Below, piece by piece: positions 23,790 to 35,800 of a DNA stretch of 64,000 nucleotides. Location of the stretch: contig JADNRY010000026.1 in the NCBI GenBank assembly GCA_015501585.1, positions 310,001 to 374,000 on the forward strand, written 5' to 3'. The translations under genes were made by a program, and so were the position numbers. The DNA is from Rhodocollybia butyracea. Lineage: Eukaryota; Basidiomycota; Agaricomycetes; Agaricales; Omphalotaceae. Each line of letters starts with the position of its first letter. The first letter of the stretch is position 1. The notes beneath the pieces are model-generated. The model was not told the DNA's origin, made no database searches, and saw only the letters and a program-made list of their open reading frames with translations.

Positions 23790-24745
23790 AACAGCATCAG
23801 TATGCTGCCCATTTTGGAACGGGCGCCAGGAAAAAAATAGGACTGCCTCCTTATCATAAAAATGCTGCCAAGGGTGATGGGGGAGACAGTAAAATTGTGC
23901 TACCGCTTTGTCACCTTGGGGAGGCAGCAAGATAATGCTGCCTCCCAGTCCTCCTTAGCAGCATAATAATGCTGTCAAGGGGATTGCAGAGACAGCAGAA
24001 TAGTGCTGCCTCCTCCCCCTGGCAGCTGTCTCATCTTCCTCGATGGCATAATAATGCTGTCAAGGGGATTGAGGAGACAGCAGAATAATGCTGCCCCCTT
24101 GACAGCAGTATTATGCTGTAGTTGTCTCATCTTCCTTGACGGCATAATAATACTGTCAAAGGGATTGGGGAGACAGCACTATTAAGCAGTCAAGCTGGGG
24201 AGAAAAGCAATGGTTCCTCCTCATACGATAATACCCTTTGACAGCATAATACTGCTCTCAGGAAGAGGCAGCGAAATAATGCTGCCCGCTACTTCTCCTT
24301 AGCAGCATAATAATGCTGTCAAGGGAACAACAGATCAATGTCTGACATGTCTCGCTTGACAGCATTATTATGCAGTGGAGCTAGGGAGAAAAGGAACAGA
24401 TTCTCCTTGTACCCCTTGACAGCATAATAGTGCTCTCAGGGGATTTGAGAGGCAGAAAAATGATGCTGCCTCCTGCTCCTCCTTGGTGGCATAATAATGT
24501 TGTCAATTGGAAGACAGAAAAATACTGCTACCTTCTCATTCCCCCTGGCAGCATTATGATGCAGTCATGCTGGGAGACTGCAGAATAATACTTTCTCCCA
24601 GCTGATTATTTTTTGGCTGGTCAAAACGCCTTAATTTCTGCCATTTCCTTGATGGCATAATCATGCTCTCAAGGGTGATGGAACAGCAAAATAATGCTGC
24701 GTTCTCATTCCCCTTGACAGAATTATTATGCTGCCAACTTGGTTT
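23790..24745. repeat. Array of short palindromes, left arm
   Basis: About twenty imperfect palindromes of the type GACAGCATAATAATGCTGTC, separated by 15-25 bases of G-rich or pyrimidine-rich filler (AAGGGGATTGGGGAGACAGC, CCTCCTCC). Each can form a small hairpin. The whole array recurs inverted at 28095-29005. Confidence 0.88.
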
Positions 24746-24974
24746 GATCAGAGTAAGGAAATTTTAATCGGATCTACTCCCAGGATAGTAATCAAAGGGC
24801 TTGGGACAGCTGAACCTCCTCCGTTGTAGTACTTACATCTGCCTTGTGTGTCTGCACTCATGATACACAGCCACATACAGCCACATTGCAAATTTTTGCT
24901 TAAACTAGGCATCTTCAGGCAGCTGGGCCAACGGATAAGGATTACAATATGGTTTATTAATGTGCATCTTTCAT

Positions 24975-25743
24975 GCCTGACACTTGTGAGCTTCCATCGT
25001 GTCCAACTTTTGTGCCCAGTCCTGGAGCTGTTCCTCATCCAGATCGGCCATGCTTTCTCCATTCTAGCCTGGATTTTTTCCTCTTCAGCCTTTGCCTTTC
25101 TCTCCTTTCTCTCAAGTTCCCAGATGCGTACTTTCTTCTCATAGAGGTGTTGATTTTGTGGAGAAGTGGAATCCCGCAAACCTAATAGATAGCATGGTCG
25201 GACGTTCCGGGGAGAATATTCATTTTGAGCACCATGCTGTTTGACATGCTTCCTATTTTAACTGTGAGACCACCGTGGACTATTGAACAAATCATTCATA
25301 CACACTTTTGACGGGCAAGTTGCGCTTTGTCCAGAATAAGCTGTCACGATGACTATGGATCCATGAGTAAACAAAACAAGAAATTGACGAGTGGCCACAG
25401 AATCAATCATGAAGCAGAATTGGAGAATAGCATACCAAATATAACTGACACAAGAATAGTCCTTTTGGATGGCCTTTGCTTCTTTTGATTGTGCTTCAGA
25501 CTGCTCAGCGTGTTTCCTGCAAACATGTTGATAATTTATTAGAAGAGATGGATATAGACTTACCTTGCCATACATTCCGAGCCTTTCGATTATATTCCTC
25601 TGCATTTCTAATGTACAGATCATATGGAATCGGTACTCATCAATGAATAATACTTCCTACACACCTGTGGCGATAATCTTTGGAGGCCGCAGCGCTCTTG
25701 AGCTGTTTTTCACGTTTAGCCATATTCTTTCTGGAGCTCATGT
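24975..25743 (-). pseudogene. Lys/Glu-rich coiled-coil protein inside the foldback element
   Basis: This minus-strand gene-like series starts MSSRKNMAKREKQLKSAAAS (25743). Its exons are separated by introns with GT and AG ends (25623-25677 and about 25513-25563). It continues with KHAEQSEAQSKEAKAIQKDY, and later STSPQNQHLYEKKVRIWELE followed by a strongly charged ERKERKAKAEEEKIQARME helix. After a probable one-base break it ends MADLDEEQLQDWAQKLDTME...CQA-stop near 24975. I do not recognise the family. It may be an accessory protein of the host transposon. Another tail with KEEEMELDRLCGANM-stop lies at about 26070-26200. Confidence 0.4.
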
Positions 25744-26229
25744 CTATAAATGAATGCTCCTATGAGCTGTCCATTATATTAAAAGAAATATGTGAGGACA
25801 TACTTGAGTTCAGGGGGAGGATGCGGAAAACGAGTGATGGTTCAGAGTCAAGTTAGTACTGCAACGTAATCACACTTAATTCTCTTAATTTCGAGTTCAT
25901 CATTTGTGCATTATTTCATTTATTAGCTCTTTCTTTTGGATCTCAATGACATCAAAATGTAGAGAACATGTATGAATTATGCATAGCATACAGAAAGTAA
26001 TATTTGTGAGACATCCAGCCTTGAGGAATTCAGATGACAGTCAAAACTAGTACTACAACTACATATTGGCACCACATAGACGGTCCAGTTCCATCTCCTC
26101 TTCCTTGCATCGCAGAAAACTTTCAAATTCAAATATATATCAGCACACACATCCTCCATAAATTTACGATTGGCCTTCGCGAAATCGATGGCTTCCAGTG
26201 TGGTAATGTGTTGGTGAGTGTTGGCAAGC

Positions 26230-27157
26230 GTTTAGACTCGAGCCAGTAGTTTCTTGTTGACACTTTGATGACTGACGATCAGCCGTGTCGGTGAAACGAC
26301 TGGTTTTTAATCCGGCAGTTTTAGCGGGTCGGATTTAAGTCATGTGCTTCTTTTGACTTAGAGAAATACGAAAAATTAGAGGGTTTTGAACGTCCATTTA
26401 GGAAAAATGTAAATAGATAGAAAGTTGCGCATTAAGAGTGCAAGAAACGAGTTTGTTACTGATTTCTTATACATGAACTCGTTCTTGAGATATTCAGTGA
26501 TCTTTATCGCAGAGTCAAGCAGAATTAGGGTTAGGAGTTACGGCAAGCAGCTTGCCGAGTTCGTGCAGACGAAATTCTTCACCCCATTCACTGGCACAGT
26601 GAGCTTGAGCAACAACAAGCTTGACATAGTACTCTCGAAATGTCCTATTTTTTGGGGGCATTTTCATAAAGGAAAGTTGATAGAGCAGTTTTGGGTAAGA
26701 TGAACAGTGGTTTTACCTCGTAGTATGTTCTTTCCAGTAAGTTTCTGGTTCTCCCTCAGTCTAGAACACCAAATATCTTGCATGAGAGCCTTTCAGTTTT
26801 TTTCAGATGCCTTTTGTCAAGTACTTGAGGTATTTGGGAGGCATGAGACGGAAGTGTAAGGCAAGTGCTGGAAATGATCGACACGTTTCTCCTGGACGAA
26901 CCAACACAAATTTCAAAAAGAAAAAAATAGCTCGTTATTCATGGAAAGTCAACGAAGATTTCTAGCTACTTCATAAGGTTGTACGATGAGTTTGGAAACA
27001 CTATGAATCGAGAATAATGGCCAAGTCCAAAGAAGCACGTGATTTAAATCCGACCCGCTAAAACAGCCGGATTAAGCTCCAGTCCCTCTGCCGAGGGTGT
27101 GATTTCACATCACAACTCTACAGCAGGGACTGGTTCGAGTCTAGCAAGCGTTGGCGA
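26230..27157. mobile_element. Nested TIR element inside the foldback element
   Basis: The left end (26230-26400: AGACTCGAGCCAGT, then AATCCGGCAGTTTTAGCGGGT, then AAGTCATGTGCTTCTTTT) is repeated inverted at 27030-27157 (AAGAAGCACGTGATTTAAAT, CCCGCTAAAACAGCCGGATT, ACTGGTTCGAGTCTAGCAAG). The inner 620 bases are AT-rich without a recognised gene. The exact ends and target duplication are unclear. Confidence 0.6.
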
Positions 27158-27572
27158 CTTTGTTGGCGATGCAGAAATTAGTGTTTGTGATATGTTGGCC
27201 ATGTGAAATCCACTAGAACTTAGGAAGTGGAAGAGTGTGGATGGGAAATTGCCCAATGCGGTTTAATTTGAGGGCCAGACTGAGATTGTATGTTTCATTA
27301 TCTGGTATGGTAATCTACTTTTTCGCTGAGTACTGGCTACCTGAAACAATTTACCAGAGTATGTATTGAACCTCCACCTACTTGGGAAGTAACTCGGGAA
27401 GTAACTCGGGAAGTATCTCAGCCTTCCTCAACCCTCCTCAGCTTTGCAAGTGGTCAATGCTGTCTGACTACAATATACAGATAATTAAGGTATGAAGTGG
27501 TTAACGGTCCCATTAAGGAACAGCCAACCCTTGTGTGGTGTGCACGCCACGAATGTATGACATCGGCAATTA

Positions 27573-27834
27573 GGGCTGCTCAATTCCACTCGCCCTGTCA
27601 CTCACGAGCGAAATCAAATGCAAGCTGATATGATGAGAAACAAGGGCTCCTGGACCCAGCCCAATCCTGACATAATTAATGAGCTGTTTTAGGGAGGCGA
27701 CGGAAGGGGGTGGGCTGTTCTGAGGCGAGCAACCGGAGCTCTACCCTGTTGAGATCAAACGGCACTACCGGCTTGCGTTTGATTTCACTCATGAGTGACT
27801 TGTGAGTGACATGGCGAGTGGAATTGAGCAGCCC
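27573..27834. mobile_element. 262-base MITE with TA target
   Basis: It begins GGGCTGCTCAATTCCACTCG and ends with the exact inverse. TA lies on both sides (27571-27572 and 27835-27836). Inverted repeats run about 60 bases. The middle is short and non-coding. It is a mariner-type (TA) non-autonomous element. Confidence 0.85.
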
Positions 27835-28094
27835 TATTGGCAATCTGTTCATTCACTACAGTTCACTTGGCTGTGTAGTCAAGAGTGACGGTAACTTAGT
27901 CACCGTAACGGGTCCCCACGGGGTCAAAAAATCACACCTGTAGATCCTGCAGTAGCGGGTACAGGTTTCCCCGTGACCGTATTCATTGACACATACTGTA
28001 TAATCAATTGGTTGGGCGCCTGAATTGGGATATCAGGCTAAATGTTGAAGATTTGGGCTGATAGACCATAATCAGGCGCTCAGATGACCTATTG

Positions 28095-29005
28095 CCAAAA
28101 TAATTCTGCCAAGGGCATTAGATTTAGGGAGACAGCAAAATAATACTGCCTCCTCCTCCCTCTTGACAGGACTATTCTGCTACCAGGGGTGCTGTGGAGA
28201 CAATAGCGTACTGCTGCCACCTTGTTCCTCAAATAATTCTATTCTGCTGTCTCAGCAACACCTTTGGCAGAATTATTCTGCTGCCAAGGGCATTAGGGAG
28301 ACAGCAAAGTAATGCTGCCTCCTCCCCCCTTGACAGGATTATTCTGCTGTCAAATGTGCTGGGGAGACAGCAGAATACTGCTACACCATAAGAATGCTGT
28401 CAAGGGGGACAAGAAGGCAGCATTATTTTGCTATCTCCTCAGTCCTCTTGACAGCATTATTGTGCTGCCTTTCAAATCCTTGAGGGGACTATGATGCTGT
28501 CAAGGCTAAGAGGATCCTTTTGCTCCCTGGGTCAACTGCATAATAATGCTGTAAAGGGCATTGGGGAGATAGCAGGTATTCTGCTATCTCCCATCTCGCT
28601 TGGCAGCAGTATCTTGCTAAGTTTCAAATTCCCCTGAGAGCACTATTATGCAGCCAAAGAAATTATCCCTTTTCTCCCCAGCTCGACGGCATAATAATGC
28701 TGTCAAGCAAGATGGGGAAGCAGCATTATTCTGCTGTCTCCTCAATGCCCTTGACAGCATTATTGTGCCGCCAAGCCTGAGGAGTATGAGGTAGCATATC
28801 TTGCTGCCCTTGAAATTCCCTCTTTGAGGGGACAGCAAAATAATGCTGTCATGGGCACTGAGGTGATAGCACAATTTTGCTGTCTCCCCAGTCTATCTAT
28901 CGATGTTTCCCTTGGCAGCATTGTTATGCCATCAAGGGGATGAGGAGGCAGTAGTATTGTTTTCCTGGTGCCCGTTCCAAACTGGGCAGCATACTGATGC
29001 TGCAA
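28095..29005. repeat. Array of short palindromes, right arm
   Basis: Inverted counterpart of 23790-24745, again with about twenty GACAGCATTATTCTGCTGTC-like palindromes and CCTCCTCCC filler. Together the two arrays form the inner part of the long inverted repeats. Confidence 0.86.
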
Positions 29006-29937
29006 AAAATTATATATATCAAAATGTAATTTGCTAGTCGAGACACAGCATGGAATTGCTGGTCCAGCAGCCTCAATCTACATATACCAATGTAAACGCT
29101 TGTCTAGACTACATAGTGTGGGAGAATTTGCCCACCGGGTTACTTTTTATCATTTACCGGGTTCTTTTCTTACGGCTCTCGGGTCTACTTGGTCAGTTTA
29201 TCGTCTGGCACATAGGCCTAATTAAGACCTAACTTCGTTGGAATCTTTAGTTAAGGGTTAGTTAGGTCTTAATAAGACATGTGATCAAGTGGCTTGCACA
29301 GGGAACATGTCACAGCTGTGTTCTGGCACCCGTCCTTCTGCTCTGCAAATGGTATCCATGGTTGATTAACTGGAAAGGAGGTTAGATGACCGGGGAAGCT
29401 GGCATGCTCATGAGGTCCTCTAGGGAAGTGGAATTGGGGGGACATTCAATATTCTCGAAACTTGTTTGGGTGCAGTATTTAGTTGATAATGGAATTGCAA
29501 GCACAAAGAAGGACACTGAGATACTTGATGATGGTGCTTTGGATGGCTCTGGAGACAAGTACACTGGAAATTAATTGTTTTTACCTAGGCCTTAATTTGC
29601 ACTTAGATTGCTATTAATTTGCCATTAATTAACCCCTCAAATTAACCTATTAAGACCTAACTTCATTTGGTGGGGTTAATAAGTTGTTTAAGTATGCTAT
29701 ACTGTATGGTTGACTTGGAGTCATAACATGGCTCCGATGCGTTCTCGCTTCCGGATATAGTTTCTTTCAAGGTTTCTTTGGTCCTTGTATTCTCTAGAAG
29801 GTATATTCGTTTCTATGAATATTGCGGTAATCTGAGAAGGAGAGTACTTGTAGTCTTGAATTCTGCTTATCCTCAGTAACAACTTGAACAAGATTAATAT
29901 AATAGGAATATTTTACAACCAAACAAGGAAATCAGAC

Positions 29938-32033
29938 TTAAAATCCATTCGTCCCAGCAACTACCACTCTCAAGCCCTCGTTGTCCAGATTCCGTACCGG
30001 TTTATAAACTTCTGCATCAACCTCTCGCCAATCAAATTTGAGAACAACAGATCGAATACAGCTTCTGCCCATGATGGACATTGCCGCAAAACGGTCAGAC
30101 CCAGGTCTAAACCAGCGTGACTTGACCATGTTAACAAAAGCGGAGTTGTCAAATGTCCCGTTATTATACTGGGAGACCAGATGAAGAGTGTGTAATTTCG
30201 GAACTAAGGACGTGGAAGTGTATTCATGCTGAATTAACCTCGAGATGAGGTTTGAAGTGATTGGACTGTACTGGTCCGGTGGATGGACCCTTTGGTAGCC
30301 CTCAATCTCGAGATGGAGGAGAGAAGGCATAACTTGAAGGGCCGCAAGAAAGTCCAAATCAGAGAGGGATATACTGCGGAGGGTGAATGTGGTGATCATA
30401 CATGATGACTCTCTGGATATGAATGAGATAAAAGTTTCTGTAGGCCAATACTCGGGAGCCTCATCATGACTGTCTAACACAATCATACTCAACAAAGGTA
30501 AGTTGAAGGTTAAGAGTACCAGTTCAAGGTATGAATCATAGTCTTTTGTGATGGTAAGTGATGTGATATTGCGCGACATGTAATGTGTACTGCTTTCTGG
30601 ATCATAGTCTTCCCAACCCACAAGTCCAAGAGATTTGACTGAAGGGCATCTGTGTAGTATTTCCACTAAGCTTGAGTGACTATCCCAGAGCTCGAGACAA
30701 CGAAGTTGATGGTATGGGACTTTGGATGTAGGCACCTCGGAAGTACCAAGTGTACAGAGCCTCAGAGCATGTTCAAAGCAATCCAACTCAGGCAATGTGT
30801 CCTCACACTCATCGAAAGTGCCAATATCCAACTCTGCAAGTAAAGGAAAATGGAAGTTGGACAGTGTCACATGCTTTGTAAGCAAGCAATTCCCTCTATA
30901 CATGAAAGTTTTCCAACGGCGAGCATGCTGTGTCAGGAAGGTGAGGGGTGGGTGCCCTGTTTCATAACTGGGTATACCTTTCATATACAGCAAGAGGCTC
31001 AATGGCCAATTACCTGATCCTTCCAAAAATCAAGCGACAGTATCAACAAAACCAACAACATCAGGAAAAGCCGTTTTTGCCTAGGTGACCCCAGAGTAGC
31101 CTAAAGCAAACATCAGGAAAAGCCGTTTTTGCCTAGGTGACCCCAGAGTGGCCTAAAGCAAACTAGGTGACCTATGAATCCTATGGCATCCTAGGAATTT
31201 GGGCTTGTCCCTTGCCAGTCAAGGCTCTTGAGGATTCCCTAGGGTATCCTAGGCAAACCCAGGGCAAGCCTAGGTTTGCCCAGGTTTGCCCAGGTGTTCC
31301 CCAGGTGTTCCCCAGGAGCACCTGGGCAAACCTGGGCAGACCTAGGCTTGCCTAGGGAATCCTCAAGAGCCTTGACTGGCAAGGGACGAGCCTAAATTCC
31401 TAGGATGCCATAGGATTCATAGGTCACCTAGCTTGCTTTAGGCCACTCTGGGGTCACCTAGGCAAAAACGGCTTTTCCTGATGAAGAGCTGTTGCTTTAT
31501 CCCCTGCAGGAGTGTATATCTCCACCTTTATATTAGCCCACAAACTAGGTGAAGATAACGCAAGCACACACCAACGCCGGGAGCATACTGAGCTAATTGC
31601 CATCATAGGGAGGTAAGTGATGACGGGAGATGCAAGTTCAATCAGAGGTCGCTGACGTGAGAACCACGGATAGCTTTGAAGGAGATTTTCTTTGCACACA
31701 TACTCGAAGATATGCATTAAGACTTCATTTGACAGCCTCCGCATCGGCGACAGGAGAGAGCGTAGCTTGGCACGCTGTGCCACAAGTCATTGTTTTTCAG
31801 CCTGAACAACCATGATTTGCTCTTGGAGGCGAGCCACCTCAAAATCATACACTTTGATATCATTGTCAGTGAGAGCCAGTATCTCTTTGAGCTCTTCTCC
31901 TTGCTCTAGGCTGACCACAAATGGACCAAATTCCGAGCGAAGTTCATTTTCCAACTGAGCTAGTTCTGCAGGGCTCAGGTTTATGCGTATGCTCAAAAAC
32001 TTCTGAGTTGCACGTGGTGGATCTGGTGGCCAT
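29938..32033 (-). pseudogene. F-box protein, copy D, broken
   Basis: Closest to copy A. A two-base deletion directly after the start codon region (32026-32033) shifts the frame. CGA to TGA changes make stops at 31787-31789 (after AEKQ) and 31030-31032 (in the ARFLE segment). A 425-base palindromic MITE is inserted at 31059-31483. The C-terminal half (31026-29938) stays open from LEGSGNWPLSL through the leucine-rich region to VAGTNGF-stop. Many other differences from copy A are CG to CA or TG. Confidence 0.85.
31059..31483. mobile_element. CATCAGG palindromic MITE, copy 1 (inside F-box D)
   Basis: It begins CATCAGGAAAAGCCG and ends CGGCTTTTCCTGATG. Inverted arms of roughly 190 bases, rich in CCTAGG-type words, make the element a near-perfect hairpin. 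The first 50 bases are duplicated in tandem (31059-31109 and 31110 onward). The flanks are AA/AA. Copy A shows the uninterrupted gene. Sister copies are at 51557 and 57533. Confidence 0.85.
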
Positions 32034-32423
32034 TGATTTTAATAAGCGCTCAAGTCTTTGGCGCCGTCCATACCCCAGACAAGTGACAAATTGCCAAGTT
32101 ATTTTGTACTCACAAAGACTGTCAGAGTGCAGGTTTTCCTAGGACAAATCCAATACTGAACCGGTATGTTCAAGCTATCTTAGACACACTGTCATTTTTC
32201 TGTCTTTGTGGCTACTTAGTTTCCGGCTATGGCACTTGCTCAGTGACCGCCATTGATACCTTGATGTAAACCAATTGCATGGGTTATGATAGGTTATGAC
32301 CTCCCAAAATCCTTACACCTCTCCTACATAGATGATAGCACATCACTTCTTAGCATGTCTGCGCTTTGAAAGGGGATGCAGCTCCATACGCCTATAGGCT
32401 ATTAGAACTAAAAACTGCAAAGG

Positions 32424-32743
32424 TATTGAAACTATTGAAATAAAAGAGAGTTCTCAGTGACAGTGGTAGAGCGATGCTATATTATGTACCTATTGAAATA
32501 AAAGAGAGTTCTAGGTACATAGTCAGTAATAAGTACAAGAAATAAACAATGTGAGTACTAACCTCAGCGACAGTGGTAGAACAATGCTGAGGTGTCAATA
32601 TATGTAGAATACAATTAAAAGAATGTGTCACATGGGACATATGTAAGTAACATAATGAAAGCAGAAAATATTCTGGTTTCATTACGGCATGAATCCATGA
32701 ACATATAGATCACATAACAAGATAAGATCATCAACTTTTAACA
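32424..32743 (-). repeat. 3' LTR of Copia 1
   Basis: In element orientation it begins TGTTAAAAG at 32743, directly after a purine-rich tract (GAGTGGGAG), and ends in TTTCAATA. Relative to the other LTR, about 58 bases containing CAGTGGTAGA are repeated at its end. Confidence 0.85.
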
Positions 32744-32811
32744 CTCCCACTCGGGCATGGCTTCATACCTAGCATGCGCACAAATGTCAAGTGCTTCTCA
32801 CCAGATAATCC

Positions 32812-35800
32812 CTATGTAAATCCAGTTGGAACATAGTCCAGATCAATCTGGCCATCAGAGATTGCAAAACAAATAAAGTGGTGACAAAGTTGAATGTGCT
32901 TCATACGGGGATGATCAGCAGGGTTCTTGGAAAGAGCAATAGATGACATATTATCACCCAACAAGCAAGTAGGCTTGGTTTTCTGAAAACCTAGCTGTTC
33001 AAGGAGTTGATGAAGCGAAATATCTTCCTGTGCTGTACGAGTAAGAGCCATGTACTCAGCTTCAGTAGAAGAGAGTGCTGGGGAGGTTTGAAGTTTGCTG
33101 CTCCAACTAATAGCAGCTCTGCACATGAGGAAAACATATCCACTAGTGGATCAGTGAGTATCCACATCACCAGCCCAATCTGAATCAGAATATCCAAGGA
33201 TAAGGGAGATGAGTTCATCTATGATTGTGCCATCATACTCAATAACCCAGTCTTTGGTACCACCCAAGTAGCGAAGACAGTGCAGAGCTTCATTTAAATG
33301 AATCTCACCTGGATTTGAGCAGTAGCGGCTCAAAATACCTACAGCAAAGGCAATATCTGGGTGTGAAGCAAGCATGGTGTACATGAGAGTACCAATGAGA
33401 GCCTGGTATAGCGTGAGTCTGTCAGCCATAGCCTCTTTCTTGGCGTCTGTGGATGGGGAATCAGCTTTAGAAAGCTTAACTCCAGATGATAAGGGGGTGT
33501 GACATGTGATGCCACCATCATCACAGTGGAAACATTTGAGTGATTCCTCAATGTATCTGGTCTGAGAGAGCCGAAGGACATGCTTTTCTTGGTCATAGTC
33601 AATGGCAATGCCAAGCAACTGTGAGATAACACCAAGATCCTTGATCTTAAAGCGTTGGCCAATCCGGTGCTTGATCTCCTGCATGAATTTGAGATCATCG
33701 CATAAAATCCCAATATCATCAATGTAAACAGCAATAAAGCAGATGGACTTGCCACGTTGGAGGATGTAAATGCAGTAGTCAGCATGGATATGACAAAAGC
33801 CAAGTTTCTTGAGCTCTGCATCAAGAAGTTTGTTCCAGACACGGGAGGCCTGCTTGAGGCCATAGATAGAGCGGCGGAGACAAACAATTTTACCAGAATG
33901 TTCACTAATGCTGTTTGGGAGGTGCATATAGAGCTCCTCTTCCAACTCACCATTGAGAAATGCGGTATCAACATTGAGATGGTGGAAGTGAAGGCCTAGA
34001 CGCATGGCGAGGGCACAAAGGACACAAATGGAGGTAAGTTTGACCACAGGGCAAAATACCTCATCAAAGTCTAAACCAGGCATCTGGGAGAAACCTTGAG
34101 CAACTAAGTGTGCCTTGTACCGCTCAATGGTACCGTCAGGGAGGTGCTTAATCATAAAGACAAGCTTGGAGCTAATAGCACGGCGACCTTTAGGCAAATT
34201 GTCAATATCAAAAGTTCCCATATCAATGAGAGACTTGAGCTCTTTGTCTACAGCTTTCAGCCAAGTGGTGGAGTCAGGACCACGGAGTGCTTCCTGCAGA
34301 GTGCGGGGCTCTGAGGCTCCCTGAGCATGGACAGTGGCCATGAAGGCCATGGCAACACCTTCTGCAACATCTGGTCTATTGCCTGGTGCAGCTTCTGGAG
34401 GATCTGGCGCAATGTCAGGTTCTTCACGGAAGCGGGCAGGTAGGCAATGAGCACGTGGACCATCTACTTCTGGAACAGGCCCAAGAAGTTCAAGTTCTGT
34501 ACGACAACGGCAAGCAGGTGGAGCCAGTGGAGGGTCATTGGGAGGAGGGAGATCAGGGGAGTCTGGGCGAGAGTCACTGATGTTATCCTCAGAATCAACC
34601 TCAGAAGATGGAGCAGGAGGATGCGGATCCGCTGGAGTCCCAGGGGGAGAGTTATCTTCCCACACATCTCCCACTTAAGAAAAGCCAGGTAGGCCATCTC
34701 CAGGCACCTCACCATTGTAAAGGATCTGCGAAAGATCCGGAATGGGTAAAGGCAGGCCAGGAGGGTGAGGACGTTCATCAAAAATGATGTCTTGTGAAAC
34801 AAAAGTTTTTTGCTTTTTCGGATCCCACAGAAGGTAACCCTTGGTGTGCTCTTTGTAACCAAGAAAGATGCACTTACGAGTTTTAAAGTCAAGCTTTGTA
34901 CACTTCGATTTGGGGATGTGAGCATAGGTGGGACAGCCAAAAGGTTTGAGTTCCTTGAGTGAAGGCTTTACACCAGACCAAGCTTTGTGTGGAGTAGAAT
35001 TAGGAAGCTGTGAGGTAGGTGAGCGGTTAATGAAGTAGACAGCAATAATGACGGCGAAGACCCAAAACCCAGCAGTAAATTTAGCATCGTGCATCATGCA
35101 TCTGGCACACTCAACAATAGTGCGGTTGAGGCATTCAGCAACACCATTCTGCTGTGGGGTGTGAGGGACTGTGGTCTCATGGATAATACCAAGGTTACGG
35201 AGATAATCCTTGAGCTGATCAGAGGTATATTCTCCACCGTTATCTGTACGAAAAACCTTGAGCTTAAGCCCAGTCTCGAGCTCTACCATAGCCTTCCACT
35301 TGCGGAAGCATCAGTACGCCTCCGATTTGTGATGGAGGAAATAAACCCAGCAGTGGTGGGTGTTATCATCTATGAAGGTGATGAAATACCTATAGCCACC
35401 ATTGATAGAGTTGGGTTTGAATGGACCGCAAACATTGGAGTGAACTAAAGCTAGTCTCCGATGAGCCCTTTTATTGGATGATGGGAACGGAAATACATGC
35501 TGTTTACCAGCTGTACATGACTCGCAGAACTCTATTCGACCTCCCACTTCATCAATGCCCGTTGCCATGCCTTTTGCGATCAGACATTTTATGTTGTCTT
35601 GACCAAGATGACCTAGGCAGCAATGAGCATGATTAATGTTGATATAGCGGGATGTGGTAGCGAGATTTGCATACTCTTGGGATTTCAGCGGATGGGCGTG
35701 AAGAAGGTAAAGACCTCCTTTGGTCTTGCAACCAGATGCAATGCACTGGCCAGAGCTTTGAGCTTTGACAAAGCACTCCTCTCCATCAAAGAGAATGGTG

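Larger units (their letters stand above)
23645..29218. mobile_element. 5.57-kb foldback-like TIR element with palindromic-array arms
   Basis: It is flanked by TAATTAAG on both sides (23637-23644 and 29219-29226), an 8-base target duplication. The arms are inverted repeats of about 1.1 kb: an outer part (CCAAGTAGACCCGAG, GAACCCGGTAAATGATAAAA, TTTACATTGGTATATGTA at 23645-23790, inverted at 29060-29218) and an inner array of short palindromes. The 3.3-kb middle holds a degraded coiled-coil gene, a nested TIR element and a MITE. Removing it rejoins the hAT-like sequence. The 8-base duplication with long structured arms fits hAT, Zisupton/KDZ or P-like transposons, or a foldback element. No transposase catalytic core is recognisable, so the class is open. 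Confidence 0.78.
23571..29683. mobile_element. hAT-like element split by a large insertion
   Basis: The left end CAGTGTTGTGGTTAAGACC (23571) equals the left end of the element at 53667. The sequence resumes after the foldback insertion at 29219. The right part (29386-29683) resembles 54090-54300, including a short frame ending with a DDGALDGSGDKYTGN-like tail (compare DDGVWRNSGNEYNRK at about 54150). The expected right end (CTTAACCACAACACTG) is missing, so the 3' end is truncated at the start of block D. The CAGTG ends suggest hAT, but no target duplication can be shown. Confidence 0.6.

Noticed and set aside
23790..24745. CRISPR-like array of repeated palindromes
   Set aside because: The host is a fungus, spacing and repeats are irregular, there are no unique spacers of fixed length and no cas genes. 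It is the arm of a transposable element.
27095..27160. tRNA-like B-box (GGTTCGAGTCT) near a stem
   Set aside because: No acceptor stem, A-box or anticodon arm fits, and the word is part of the inverted end of the nested element at 26230-27157.
33757..33999. Plus-strand frames within Copia 1 (also 34386-34692, 35089-35448, 36210-36638)
   Set aside because: Antisense of the gag-pol coding region, which explains their openness.
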